Source: Hymenopus coronatus (lineage: Eukaryota; Arthropoda; Insecta; Mantodea; Hymenopodidae). From it: DNA of 64,000 nt. The DNA lies in assembly GCA_030762935.1 (NCBI GenBank), contig CM060899.1:12383001-12447000 (forward strand). Reading direction: 5' to 3'. The position numbers and the translations under genes were made by a program. The notes under the pieces were generated by a model, which saw only the letters and a list, made by a program, of their open reading frames with translations, had not been told where the DNA came from and searched no databases. Shown piece by piece: positions 22,865 through 34,396 of this stretch (its first letter is position 1; every line of letters starts with the position of its first letter).

Positions 22865-24575
22865 TATTTAAGCTAGCTTTGTAAAATGTAACCATTATAT
22901 AAATATATCATAAATATGTTGTAAATAGTTCCTTATGTCAATAGAAGCAAATATATTCAACTGTATTTTAAATGGTGTAAATAATTGTAAAAAGCTCTAA
23001 TTTTGTAATAAAACAAATTATATACTTGACTATACCACTGCAATGTTGTAAAACAGCTTAACAGTCAATAAACTTCATTCTTATATGAAAAACTATCAGA
23101 AAAAAATAAATTTGCACTTGAATACCCTAAAGAACTTAGGAGACAATGTTTCCAAAATATATTTTGGCCATACTTCCGCAGACCAACCACAAGAAAAATG
23201 GATTAACTGATCTTAAAGCATATGTCAACTTGGTCTATTTTCCCTACTGAAAAATGATGCAGCTTTGGTGTACATATTACAGAAATGTTAAACTAAATAC
23301 TAATTATTATTATCATGTTTAAATACTATTAATTCACACCATTGTTACACAATAATGCAAAAAATTAACTTCTTTTACTGTTGTATTGCTGCTTATTACT
23401 TGTTTTTGTACATACTTTGCATATAATTGTTTACACTGTTAATATATTCTAACTTTGTAATCCTGATAAAAAGTCACAATATAACCTTGCAGTTAAAGTG
23501 TATTTATTAAATCAAAATTAATTTTAAAAAAAATACAGGTTTGCAATAAACCCAACACTGATAAAGCTTAAGAATGCTAACCTGCAAGATGTAAATCAAA
23601 CATCTGACAATTTACTACTCACTGATACTCCAAGATAACTGTGTACTTTTACATTTCAATCCAGTTAAAGATCCCTAAAAGTTTCTCCCAAAAATCATCA
23701 AACCATCAACTATAATTTTGGAACCATATAGGTATGATCGAACTCTTACAGTTTTCTTCAAGAGCAGGAAAATGTCGAAAACAACATGTAGTGGGGCTGG
23801 AAAACACACTAAGTAATGCATTCATTGTCGACAAGGTTAGGTAAATCGGCAATGGTAAATAAGTGATACCTTATCACACTTCTTAAAAAGATATCTAGGT
23901 TATTATTGAGAACTTCGGCACCTCTAGAAATTAAACAAATTTTGGTTTGATTGTAAGTTTGCTTTATACTTGTTACGTTTTCACCAATTTTTTTTATCGT
24001 AAAAGCTCTGTAATTAAGTTAGACGCTAATTTATTACATGCGCGTAGCGATCCTTTTTTGTGAATATTTATGGAGTATGCTGCCTAGAAGGAGTAGAATA
24101 TAAATAAAGAAGTCTTGTAGAACTTTTGCAATGTAAATATATAATAATATTACACACTAAAGTACCTAAAACCTGAATTTCATTGTGGGTGGCAGGCAAA
24201 CAGTGTTGTGGAATGCAACACCGGCATATGTCACTAGAGGCTGTGCTGATGTATGACAAGTATGTTTCATGCAGATACAGCTGTTCAGTGAATTTTATTA
24301 TGCAGAACTTCGGCCACTCTAAAATCGAATGAAACTAAGTGTGATTGATTGACTTTGTATTTATGATGACAATTTCAAGGCCTGTGGATTTCAAATTTAG
24401 CGCGAGGTTAGGTTCCAATCTATTTAGGTTAGTGTGTGTATATAAACAGGTAGCAACATTAGTTTTTTAAACCATCTCCCCACCCCTAATCCCCCTCTAA
24501 CCACACAGGTCCCATTAGAGTGCAAAACTGGTATAAGTCGCAGCGGAGAGAGTTAGCGGACCAACTTGTAAATAA
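22865..24575. other. AT-rich sequence; possible upstream region of MPI
   Basis: No coding exon seen. The missing MPI start exon should lie somewhere at coordinates above 21655; no convincing ATG-plus-donor was found here. 23850-23910 shows weak similarity to the flanks of the duplicated segment at 24580-25640. Confidence 0.3.
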
Positions 24576-24579
24576 TTAC

Positions 24580-24800
24580 CGATATCTAAAAATCATGACT
24601 CCTTATATATCTTATTCGATAAACTGCCATACTTATTGCACTTTTTGACACATTTAAGCATAGCCCAATGTCGAGGACCATAAAGCCTAAGGATGTATTT
24701 TAGAAGTAGATTGACTGCAAATGTAGAATGACAACAAAGTATAATCTAGACTTGACCTATATAAGCCCTAATCACTCCTGCGACAAGTAGAAAGAACTTC
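24580..24800. repeat. Direct duplication, left copy
   Basis: About 220 bp (GACTCCTTATAT, AAACTGCCATACTT, AGCCCAATGT, AGAAGTAGAT, TAATCACTC, GCGACAA) matches 25410-25620 in order and orientation, with many substitutions. The two copies flank the inverted-repeat element at 24805-25345. Confidence 0.7.
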
Positions 24801-24802
24801 CT

Positions 24803-25347
24803 CCATGTTTCCATGGGGAATTAAAGTCAATTTGAGTACACTTGCCATATTGAACACTGCATGGAAACGCAGATTCAAATCTACTGAATCCTACTTCCAA
24901 TCCTCTTAAAAAGTGGGGTCAGAATGTGCTCAGATCAAAATGTGCTGCATGGAAACACCTCCGTATTCAAATCTTGTTGAATGTGGTAAAGAAACCCTTC
25001 TACTAAAGTAGTTGCAAGCAGAAGTCGTTTGTTAATATGTTGCTTTTTTTTTTTAAATTGCTCTATGGTAGTTTACAACAGAAACACTTTTATGGTCTCT
25101 AAAGTTTGCAATGTATTCTCAAATATAATTATTTACATAAAAACCTGCAAGTAGTGCACAGATAACAAATATATGTTTTTACTGGTTCGCCAACGCAATT
25201 AAAAGTTGACCAACATGAATGGATGAATATTATTACGTACTCAAAACAACCTCAGTTCGTATTTAACTTTGCATGTGAAACGCGGATCGCATTGAGTTGG
25301 AATTGCACTCAAATCGATTTTAATTCCCCATGGAAACATAGTAATAG
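24803..25347. mobile_element. MITE-like element with ~38-bp inverted ends
   Basis: The left end TGTTTCCATGGGGAATTAAA and the reverse complement of the right end (25345 backwards) agree over about 38 bp, both continuing to TTTGAGT. The 540-bp interior has no coding potential and repeats the GCATGGAAAC word. The family is unknown. Confidence 0.65.
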
Positions 25348-25399
25348 GTCGGTAATGACAAATATGGATACCTTACCACTCACTATACATGAAAAAGAT

Positions 25400-25640
25400 A
25401 CCTACGAACATGATTCCTTATATAGATTATCATCAGGTAAACTGCCATACTTGTCGCGCTTTTTTGCACACTTAAGTGTAGCCCAATGTTGAGGCAATAA
25501 ACCCCAAGGCGTAGCTGAAGGATGTTGTTTAGAAGTAGATCGGCTACAAATGTGGAGTGACGACAAAGCATAATCGAAGAATCGACCCATTTAAGGCCCC
25601 AATCACTCGTGCGACAAATAAAGTAGAATCTCCACTTTAC
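25400..25640. repeat. Direct duplication, right copy
   Basis: Partner of 24580-24800. It is more CpG-rich than the left copy (CGCG, GACGACAAAGC), suggesting less decay of the same ancestral sequence. Confidence 0.7.
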
Positions 25641-25644
25641 AAGA

Positions 25645-26230
25645 TTCGGAACACTAGTGCGTGTTGTAACACAACCTGTTGATTTCTCATGCGTTTCTGC
25701 AGCTTCTTATAGAATAACACCTTAATTTACATAAACGAACTTCCGCTACCTCATTTACGGGTGATGTATTTTCAGCTGCCATTGAGATGTCAGTCTTCTA
25801 AATTAGAAAATTGCTTCTATGAAGACACATCATCAGCTTTTCCTATCCCCACCTCTATACTATGGATATGTTGTGTACCAATGTGTGTGGTTAGTGAACT
25901 AAAGAATACATATAGTCACTCCGAGTTGAGAAGCTGCCATTGGCTGCATGCTTATGACATATTTCAGCATGAAGCCGAACGCCAATAAACGCACTTATTC
26001 CTCACTAATAATTATCTACTAATAAAATATATTTGTCCGTTGTTTAAAAGGCATATTATCTCACCTACATTGTGGACATACACCGCAAATCAAAATGAGT
26101 GAAAACTGCATTATACTAGTAACGTCTAACTACTGGAATAAGGAGTTCGGGAGAGTAAATTGTAGGTGCTACAAGTATTTAAACCTGGAAAAGGGTTGCT
26201 TAAGGGTGAAAGGTGACTATTGTAAGGGCA
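25645..26230. other. Unique-looking sequence, nothing recognised
   Basis: Short chance frames only. Confidence 0.35.
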
Positions 26231-26239
26231 TAACATCTG

Positions 26240-27047
26240 ATGTACTCCATTAACATGCCTTTCGAACTACCTGTTCTGCAAACATGATATTACTACAAAA
26301 GATTATTCCTTCATCTGAAATGTGATAACCGAGTTAAATATTGGTATAAACTGCCTTATTACTTGCCTCCTACTAAGCAGAAGGGAAATACCTTATACAC
26401 TACTGAAAGCTATACTCAAATCATTTATTTCCAGAAAAACAAAAGAGAGATGAAATGAACGCGTTTGAATAGATTCGTAGTTTAAAACTGAAACCAATAA
26501 CAAGAAACATCTAGCAAACGATCAACTCAACAACAAAGATGTATATAACATTAATTGTGTGTTTTTACAAAATGTACATATTTTGAGTAGCAAGATTTTG
26601 TGTATCTTTTACGGTTTAACAGTTATGTACAATTCAGCTAAATTCGTCCAGGAACGAACAGGTCTTCAGAAGCAATTCCAAGAAAATTTAGGACACACGT
26701 TTTATTTGTGATGTAAATAGCTTTAATATACGGTCTTTCAACAAAAATCGTATAGTCATTTTTGAGAAAAAAAAAAACATTTTCAAATGTTGTTCTATGC
26801 TTGGGGTTTTTGAGGGGGTTCTTTAAATCCTCGTGTCGCATTCTTGAAAGATACCACACTTAAATATCAAGTTTGGTATTTAACGGTATTTTGGTTTTTT
26901 AGCTATGCTGCCCAAAAACACACACACGAAACCTTTTCTATTTTTTTTTATTTAGGTGACCTCAAAACATATATTTCCGGTGAAATCTCGATATATGGAA
27001 TACAATACAATACCTTCTCTATACACTATGTATAGTAAGTGTAGAGA
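26240..27047 (-). repeat. 0.85-kb repeat family, inverted partner 1
   Basis: Full-length reverse copy, ending at the left hairpin (CTATACACTATGTATAGTAAG, then TGTAGAGAAAG). Only about 35 bp separate it from the next copy in the opposite orientation. Confidence 0.75.
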
Positions 27048-27082
27048 AAGTAATTGGAATGACAGAGTCAGTTTGCCCTTTT

Positions 27083-27695
27083 TACTTTCTTTACATATAC
27101 TCTGTAAACAGTGTATAGAGAAGGTATTATATTGCACCCTAAAATTCGATACCGAGATTTCACTGGAACTACATGGTTTGGGAACCCTTGAAAAAAATTT
27201 TGAAAAATGTCCGTGTGTGTGTCTGTATGTGACTTCTGTCAGCATAGTTCAAAAACGGAAATTCCGCTAAATACCAAACTTGATATTTAAGTTCATTATC
27301 TTCCAAGAATGCGACACGAAGATTTTCAAGAAAATTCCCCATCCTCAAATACCCTTTACATGGAAAGAAAATCGAAAACTTTGTTTTTCTCAAAAACGTC
27401 TATAAATTTTAACATGGGAAATATAATGTATATCCTGAATTTTCTGAGAGTAGCCGTTGAAGATCTATTTATTCCGAATGAATTTCTCTGAAATCTAATA
27501 ACTGGTAAACCGTAAGAGATAGACAAAAACTTGCTACATAAAGCTGTAAATTTCATTAAAAAACACAAATATGTTATATACATATTTTTCGTGGAGTTCG
27601 CCGTTTTCGAGGTATTTCTTGTTATTGGTTTCAGTTTTAAAATACTTAAAACTTTTAAAATGTACTCACATGGGAACTTGCCTAACTCTGACCAC

Positions 27696-27745
<50 letters not shown>

Positions 27746-27880
27746 CCCATAGCAACTATCTTTTAAAATATTTGACTGTCGGTTTAGCCTGTGTTCCCTT
27801 CTCATTCCTTTCTGCTTACGAGGAACTAAGTAATAAGACCGTTTCTGCTAATGATTATCTCGATTAGCATATTTCTGTTC
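27083..27880 (+). repeat. 0.85-kb repeat family, inverted partner 2
   Basis: Plus-strand copy starting TTTTTACTTTCTTTACATA and ending near GATTAGCAT. It contains a 45-A run at 27698-27742. Head-to-head with the preceding copy, it makes a ~1.6-kb imperfect palindrome. Confidence 0.75.
27698..27742. repeat. Poly-A tract (45 A)
   Basis: Uninterrupted A run inside a 0.85-kb repeat copy. Lysine- or phenylalanine-rich frames across it are artefacts. Confidence 0.95.
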
Positions 27881-27889
27881 TTACTCGTT

Positions 27890-29215
27890 TAATTACGGAG
27901 AAATATATGAGAATTCATATGCAAGAAATAATTCTGTTCTTCAATTATTAACAATGAAAATAATTGCATACAGAAGTAGTTTTGAAACTTAGATTTATAT
28001 AATCACATTTTCTACCTAAATAATAAGGCTAAAATATTCCAATTTTGAGCACATTATTTAAAACATTCATAAACAAGTAATGTAAAAACCTGTTTTTAGC
28101 ATGCGCATAGAGTTACATACGTAAAAAGGACGTTCTGCTTCCCGAAAAAATGCATATCAAGTATTCAACTATCCTCTGGCTATTAAATATGCTTTGTTCA
28201 GATCATATTTGCATGATAACGTGATCTACATACAGGTTTCGTCATCAAGCTCATTAATCCCAATATTTAAGCAATGAAATACATGATTATAATTTTGAAA
28301 CAAGGTTCAAGACTCCAGAGAGTAAAATATTGAAGATATTTTCCTTATTCAAAATTCCATCCTTTGTTGCCAACTCCCCCAACATAATACAATTAAAATC
28401 AATTAGCAACGTAAACCAACAAAAGCGGCTTTAAAGTTAACAGCGTAGAATTTCGGAATAAATTTAAGGACAAATATTGTTTCCTGGCTTTCTTTCTGTG
28501 AATACCAAATAACACCTACCGCATGCCAAAATAAGCCCGTAAAAAATACATTTATAATTACTGTTTCTAAGATGAGGTATAATTACAAGTGCGATTTTGT
28601 TTCACTTGTGGCTGTGACCAAATCGTATAAACAAGCGAATTTTATTTGAAAATGCGTGCTCACACGGAGTAATAAATAGCTGAGACTTCATACACCCGAA
28701 CGTCACGCATTAGGCCAGTTGTAAGCCACAGCAAGTATTCGGGAAGAGAACACTGGACAACACTGGATGACAAGAAGGTGTGTTTTGTTTACTATTGCGG
28801 TATATAAAGAGATTGTGTGGTTACAAAGTTTACAGATTCGTATCATAATAAGATGTACACCTAACGCTGATCCTAAGTTATTTCTCATTTTTATACGTTT
28901 TTTGCCACATTTTCGTTTCCGGGATAAGCAAGGCATGAGTTATCAGTTTCGGTTTTCATATTACTATGCATGCTGCCAAGTTATATTGTTTTATTTCAAA
29001 TTATTTTTAGTAAAAGAACTTTGTGATTAACATAAAGTGAACAAATACCGTATCTTGTACGTTTACTCCGTTCGCATACGGCAGGACTTCACCACTGAGT
29101 CACACGTTTTTGAAGTTTAACCCTAGGTTAGGTTAAAGCGTTTGTGAATTAAATCCATACTGCTTGTGAGGCAGTATTAAACCCAGCAGTCCCTAAGTGC
29201 ATTCCACATTTCGAC
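27890..29215. other. Unique-looking sequence, nothing recognised
   Basis: No gene found. 28600-29110 is a little richer in CpG and GC, but there is no further support for a promoter. Confidence 0.35.
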
Positions 29216-29217
29216 CA

Positions 29218-29360
29218 GAAAAAAATATGATGTATTCCATTCACATGACTTCCTCTACATCTCTGTAACAAATTATTGTTGAATAACTTATTCTTCTATC
29301 TACTTCACGATAATCCAGATAAACATTAGCAGAAATTGGCCTTATTACTTGGTTCATTTT
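29218..29360 (-). repeat. 0.85-kb repeat family, 3'-end fragment
   Basis: Only the right-end 140 bp is present (TGATGTATTCCATTCACATG onward). It is immediately followed by the right end of another copy, as if a later copy inserted into an earlier one. Confidence 0.65.
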
Positions 29361-29375
29361 AACTGGAAAGGCAAA

Positions 29376-30207
29376 AATCTAATGTGTTCCATTCACATGA
29401 TATCCTTTAGCTGTTCCGTAAACAAATCTTTTGTTCAAAACATTAATCTATAATCTAAATCATGCCAATCAAGATAAACATAAGCAGAATTAGTCTTATT
29501 ACTAGCTTGTAAGTAGAGGAAAATAAGAAAATGCAAAGGCTAAAGCCATAGTCTCGTTCTTTAAAAGCTGATTGCTGTGTGAAACAATTGAAATTCTAAG
29601 CTTTTTGTTTGCGAGGAGCAAACAAACAAGAAAAAAAGGTGTCTTCTCATTTGAGAAAAGTTTAAGTGGCTTAAAATTGAAACCCATAATCTGGAATATC
29701 TCGAAAATGTTAACTCTACAAAAAAATGTGCATGACATATATTGTGTGTTTTAATAAAATGTAAATTTTTGTGTAGTAAGTTTTTATATAGGTATCTCTT
29801 ATGGTTTGCCAGTTATATAAAAGTGATCCAGAATAAAGAGGATTTTAGAGGTTATTCCCAGAAAATTGAAGATATTAATTTTGTTATAAAAGTATGTTAT
29901 GCATAAGTTATTTTAATCAAAATCTTTAGAGCCATTTTTGAGAAAATCAGAATTTTCGAAAAATGTTCCATGTAAAGGATAGCTGGGGTGTGGGGATTTT
30001 CTTGCAGGATACCAAACTTAAAAGTTAGGAGTTTAACAGTCTTTTTGTTCTCTCCAAAGACAAGCACACACACACAAACACAGAACTTTTTCTAAAATGC
30101 TTTTTTTGGATTCAGTGGGTCAAGTGAAATCTTGGTATCAAATTTTTGGGTGCATTACACTATTTACATTCTCTACACACTATATACATAGTACCTGTAG
30201 AAAAGGT
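29376..30207 (-). repeat. 0.85-kb repeat family, full-length reverse copy
   Basis: All blocks are present in reverse order, ending at the left hairpin (CTCTACACACTATATACATAG, then TGTAGAAAAGG). Confidence 0.75.
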
Positions 30208-30495
30208 AATTAAATTGAGTTTTATTTATGGATGCTCTTTATCTGCTGTGACTCTAGCATCCCATTCTATATTGGGCATCAAAAACCGCTTAATTTTGCT
30301 CATAGGCCTTTTTATCAGGATTGAGGGATTTTTAAGTTCCATAAGTCTATGACACAGGACCAACAGCTGTACTTCCCTTCTGAAACAAGTCATGCTAAGG
30401 ATTTTTATGCCCTAAAATATCCATTGCCTTCCGCCGGTTTGAACCTGCAACTTTGGAAACCAGATGTTAGTACGTTACTCCTAGATCACAGAAGA
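30208..30495 (-). mobile_element. Val/Glu-tRNA-like SINE family B, copy 1
   Basis: On the minus strand a tRNA-like head with B box CAGGTTCAAACC is followed by a body reading GGCATAAAAATCC, a GGAAG-rich region, a TTATGG-AACTT region, CCTGATAAAAAGGCC, GCCCAATATAGAATGGGATG and AGAGCATCCATAAATAAAAC. Six copies with this body occur in the window. This copy is the most diverged. Confidence 0.7.
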
Positions 30496-30499
30496 CAAT

Positions 30500-30850
30500 G
30501 CATGCATACCATTATATAAAATGTTCTTCCTTATGAGCACAATTTGCAAATGGGGACAAATAGTGTTTAAATACATTCCATTGAAATTCAGTATAGTTAA
30601 TTGAGTTACTAAAATTATTTTACTTATATTTTGTTTTAGGTACGAGGCTGATATTAGCTGAACTGATAGTCACTCTTGCCAAAGCCTACCTATATATTAG
30701 TGTTTATTTAATTGACCATAATAGTTGTCTGGAACTTAAAGTACTTAAAACATTGCAAGTCGACATTGGGGTATATCATCTCAAAATAAGTTGAGATCAC
30801 CTTGTGGTTTACCAGGAAACATGCGAATTATTTGAGAAATGTAATGCCAT
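30500..30850. other. Unique-looking sequence
   Basis: No feature seen. Confidence 0.4.
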
Positions 30851-30852
30851 GC

Positions 30853-30960
30853 TGGTATGTTGCCATAGCTCAGTAGTTGAGCATCTGGCTAGAGACCGGG
30901 ATATCCATGGTTCAAATCCTGGCTATATTTTTCAGTCTGACTCTGCCTATCCAATACCTA
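30853..30960 (+). mobile_element. tRNA-derived SINE fragment
   Basis: TTGCCATAGCTCAGTAGTTG (A box), GGTTCAAATCC (B box) and CAGTCTGACTCTGCC place it in the same family as 22070-22215. The D arm is already deleted by two bases. Confidence 0.7.
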
Positions 30961-30964
30961 TATT

Positions 30965-31456
30965 TTAGTTGGTAAATACCTACTTATGGCATGTGGTGAA
31001 AGGAGTATCCAAGTAATCCTGAAAAAATAACAATATATATAAAAGGTTCACGATGTTGCTAAAACGAAGCCACATTGTTCTTCCATCCATTCTCCGCCTC
31101 TTTTTTGCAAGCCCTCTTATAGGAAAACAGCAAAATGAATGTTGCCAATATATAAAAATTTTGCTAAATCAATGTTGCAACAGACCCCTCAACTGTGCCA
31201 TGGTTTATTGTGGTTTCCCCTTTCCCCGCTATGCTTAGTAGCTTAGGCCCTTTACCCTAATTTATTACCGTATGGGGTTAATGGGCCTTAAAAATCAGTG
31301 CTAACAAATCTTACATTCCACTATGATAGTAATGCTAGTACACTATAAGAGTTATTCTGCATAAATGTTACCATTAAGTGACCAAATTGTATTAAATTTT
31401 ATATTCCACATAATGGTTGAAAACATTACATACATATATTTTTATTTTTAAAAAAG
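30965..31456. other. Unique-looking sequence
   Basis: No feature beyond chance frames. Confidence 0.35.
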
Positions 31457-31470
31457 TATGTTACTCTTAC

Positions 31471-31785
31471 GGTCCTCTCCTTAGCTTGGTGGTAGCACAA
31501 CTGCTTATCAAGCAGGAGACCTGGGTTCAATTCCCAGAACCGGCATGGGGATCTGGTCTGGGGTACACTCAGCCTTATGAGGTACCTGGGGGTCCAATTG
31601 AGAAGCTACTTGATGGAGAAGTAACAGCTTCAGGTCATGAGGACTACATTAACTGACTTTGAGGCGCTGACCACGTCTCACCCTCTAATATTGCACCCCA
31701 TCTGACATGGACAGAGATGGGGGACGCAGCGGCCGGGCAGTAAGCCAAGGTTCCTTGTGAGCTGTCGTGCCCTGGAGTTATTTAT
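31471..31785 (+). mobile_element. tRNA-derived SINE with exact 14-bp target duplication
   Basis: The head reads TTAGCTTGGTGGTAGCAC (A box) and CTGGGTTCAATTCCCAG (a perfectly paired T arm containing the B box). A GC-rich body (GGACGCAGCGGCCGGGCAGT) follows. TATGTTACTCTTAC occurs directly on both sides (31457-31470 and 31786-31799). The intact duplication implies a fairly recent insertion. This SINE family is distinct from the others in the window. Confidence 0.85.
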
Positions 31786-31799
31786 TATGTTACTCTTAC

Positions 31800-32072
31800 T
31801 TATCTTGTATGTCCAAATGCTTCTATCTGCTCACACATCCTTACATTGAAATTGATTTTTCTTCACTCCTAATAATAGTTGGATGTGATTTAACTTATGC
31901 TTATTTACTTAATATATTCATGCTTTTTGGTTTTTCTTGGGGGGAGAGGATTAATTTAACATTTTTAACCTGGTAGGTGTTATTGGACAATGGATAAATG
32001 ACATGAGTAAACTAATCCTCAATTCTCTCAAGTCTGAGAAATAAAATTGATTCTGTTATTTTCTAGATATCT
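31800..32072. other. AT-rich sequence
   Basis: No feature seen. Confidence 0.4.
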
Positions 32073-32086
32073 CTCAATGGTCCTCA

Positions 32087-32383
32087 AAAAATGAAATGAC
32101 ATTTTATTTATGGACGCTCTTTAACTGCTGTGGTTCTCAGCATCCCATTCTATATTGGGCGTGAAAGACCGCTTAATTTTGCTCAGAGGCCTCTCTATCA
32201 GACTTGAGGTTCTTTTATGTGCCGTAAATCTACAACATGGGACCCACGGCTTTACTTCCCTTCCAAAAGAAGCCATGCTAAGGATTTTTACGCCCAAAAA
32301 CATCCATTGTCCTCCGCCGTGTTTGAACCCACGACCTTGGGTATATGAAGTTAGCATGGTAACCATTACACCATGGAAGGCGA
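32087..32383 (-). mobile_element. SINE family B, copy 2 (best preserved)
   Basis: The minus-strand head reads CCATGGTGTAATGGTTACC (A box resembling tRNA-Val or Glu) and GTGGGTTCAAAC (B box). The flanks CTCAATGGTCCTCA (32073-32086) and CTCATTGGTCCTCA (32384-32397) form a 14-bp target-site duplication with one mismatch, which fixes both ends. Confidence 0.85.
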
Positions 32384-32397
32384 CTCATTGGTCCTCA

Positions 32398-33823
32398 GAG
32401 TTATATGACTAAAGGTAACCTCGATGTCTGGAAAAAACTGCCATGGTTAGTTCTCTTCAGCGCAGTACCTTCTCAGTACCATCTGGAGCATGTGAAATAT
32501 TCTGTAGCTTTTCAAGACCAGTGGGCATCCTGCTGGGGATTTGTGGGTCTGTCAACTAGTCCCCTACCTTTCAAATATATATCCATCTTTCCAAAACGTT
32601 GAACATGAAAGATGTCAGACTAATGGGACAAAATCCTTAGCCTTAGGTAAAAACACCAGCTCCAAAAGCTAAAATCATACCTCATGGCAAGGCAGACTCT
32701 GAAAATATTCACTAGGTCAGAAGTAAATCTCCTACCCCTTTTGCCGGAGAACCAGGAAGATATTGTTATTATTTGTGCTTTTTTAGGGCTGAAAAGTAAA
32801 GATAGCCCTTCAACTTTATTAAAAGTCAGGCCTGTGTACCTCAGATGAATTTAATTATTGATTCATAATGCAGGACCATGGGAAGTGGGTTTCAAGCAAC
32901 AGCCATGGGTTTCAATCAATCAGCACTTGATTTCCCAAGTAATGCCTCTTAAGATTCCTCAGAAGCCCTCCATCTCTCTCACACATATCACCTCTGGGAT
33001 TCTCAGGTCACCAATCACGTGTTGGCTTTATATGTATTTTAAAGCCTACTGTCTTTAGCTTGATGGCCCTTATCCCTCCACTACTGGCACACAATTTCAT
33101 AACATAAGTGCTGCACGGGTGTTCCAAACTCCCCACATTTTTTTTTTTTTTTATTTTAAAGAATTTTCATAATGGTCATTTTCATACTCTATGTAAAATA
33201 AGATGCAAATTTTATTACATGAAACCAACGAAAACACAATTTCAATTTTACTTAGAAATAAACAGAGTTCTTGAATTATTACTTTTTTGTTACAAGGCAT
33301 CACTATTATATGCAAGAAACCTAGTCAATGTTTTATGTTGTTTTTTTTATAAACCCTGCTCATTATAATAATCATCACAAGCAGTAATCATATGAGAAAG
33401 ATTATTTTCCTTCTGCAATGTACACAAAAATGCTTTGTTTTAATGTATTTACTTCTAGGAATTTTATACATCTTCCAGGCCTTTTGTTTTCTTCTTTCCT
33501 ACCTTGAAGTAATGTATTTCATTTTGTTAATTTAGCTGAAGATTCTGGATTCTCACCTTTGCCCTGTGTCATCTTGTATATCTTCCTCTTAATGGATTGT
33601 GACATACAAATCAGTGTTGCCTTTTTATGGATGGTAGGCATAATTAGTCCAACAGCAATTTCACGATGAAACTCTCTCCTCACAGTGGTATTATTTGGAT
33701 GATTTCTTAAATATTTATGTATAACTTTGGCCTTTTTTTCCAAATGCAAAAAACTATAACTACAGGCCACTGTCTATTTTTCTTGCCATCCAATATAATG
33801 CACCTAGTTTTAATTTAATTGGA
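32398..33823. other. Unclassified sequence with one possible ORF
   Basis: 32400-33060 is more GC-rich and shows no long frame. 33138-33152 is a poly-T run. The minus-strand 83-codon frame 33770-33519 (HLEKKAKVIHKYLRNHPN near its start) looks protein-like in composition and ends near a possible donor (GGCAAAG|GTGAG). I do not recognise it, and it could be transposon debris. Confidence 0.25.
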
Positions 33824-33829
33824 GTTGAG

Positions 33830-34368
33830 TATACAAATTTGTGCTTCACAAAAACTTACTTCAACTAGTTTTGCATGCATGTTGCATGCATTGCCTACTA
33901 TTTTCGACTGTCAGATTCAACATGAGGATCCTTGATGTATGACTGCCTTCTCTCTGGTGTTGGATTGATGAACTTCATTAGCGGGTTATCTTCAAAAGGA
34001 CATTGAAAATTCATGAGATGCATTTCATGTTTCTTCATGTCTATTTTCTCCCATGTGTTGAGTTCTACTGTCTGTTCTACATTTTTCAAAACATGGATGT
34101 TCTTATAAATGTAAAAAGAAGCTAGTAACAGTGAAGAATAACACAAATATTAATATCAAAATAATAGTTGCAACAAATCTTCTCTTATCTTTTGGAATCC
34201 TTGCTTTGGACTAGTTTTGCAATAATGTTATTGCATTATCAACATAATTTCCTTTTGGTCTCAGTTTTGGTCTGGTTTTTGATGTTGTTTATTTACACTG
34301 TTACGATTACTGCTACTAGGTGGATTGTGTACTAATGCATTGCTAACTACTGGAATCAAAACAAATTT
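33830..34368 (-). mobile_element. Penelope-like element 3' part, left arm of a palindrome
   Basis: The minus strand reads ELNTWEKIDMKKHEMHLMNF, then FINPTPERRQSYIKDPH: the C-terminal tail of a Penelope-like polyprotein. Bases 34160-34368 are mirrored by 34397-34605 with few differences; the central spacer is 28 nt. The outer part is mirrored by 35320-35580. Confidence 0.65.
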
Positions 34369-34396
34369 TGATATACCTCCAATTGACTCTCTTACC

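Noticed and set aside
24150..24260. Possible first exon of MPI (a minus-strand ATG followed by a GT)
   Set aside because: The splice phase does not match exon 21655-21338, and joining creates a stop.
27356..27867. Open frames of 73-149 codons around 27.5 kb
   Set aside because: They run through a 45-A tract and the 0.85-kb repeat; lysine or phenylalanine runs are artefacts.
31471..31545. Candidate tRNA gene with a perfect T arm
   Set aside because: It is followed by a 240-bp SINE body and the whole unit is bounded by a 14-bp target duplication.
33519..33770. 83-residue minus-strand ORF as a real exon
   Set aside because: Composition looks protein-like, but no family, acceptor or neighbouring exon could be found; left as unclassified.
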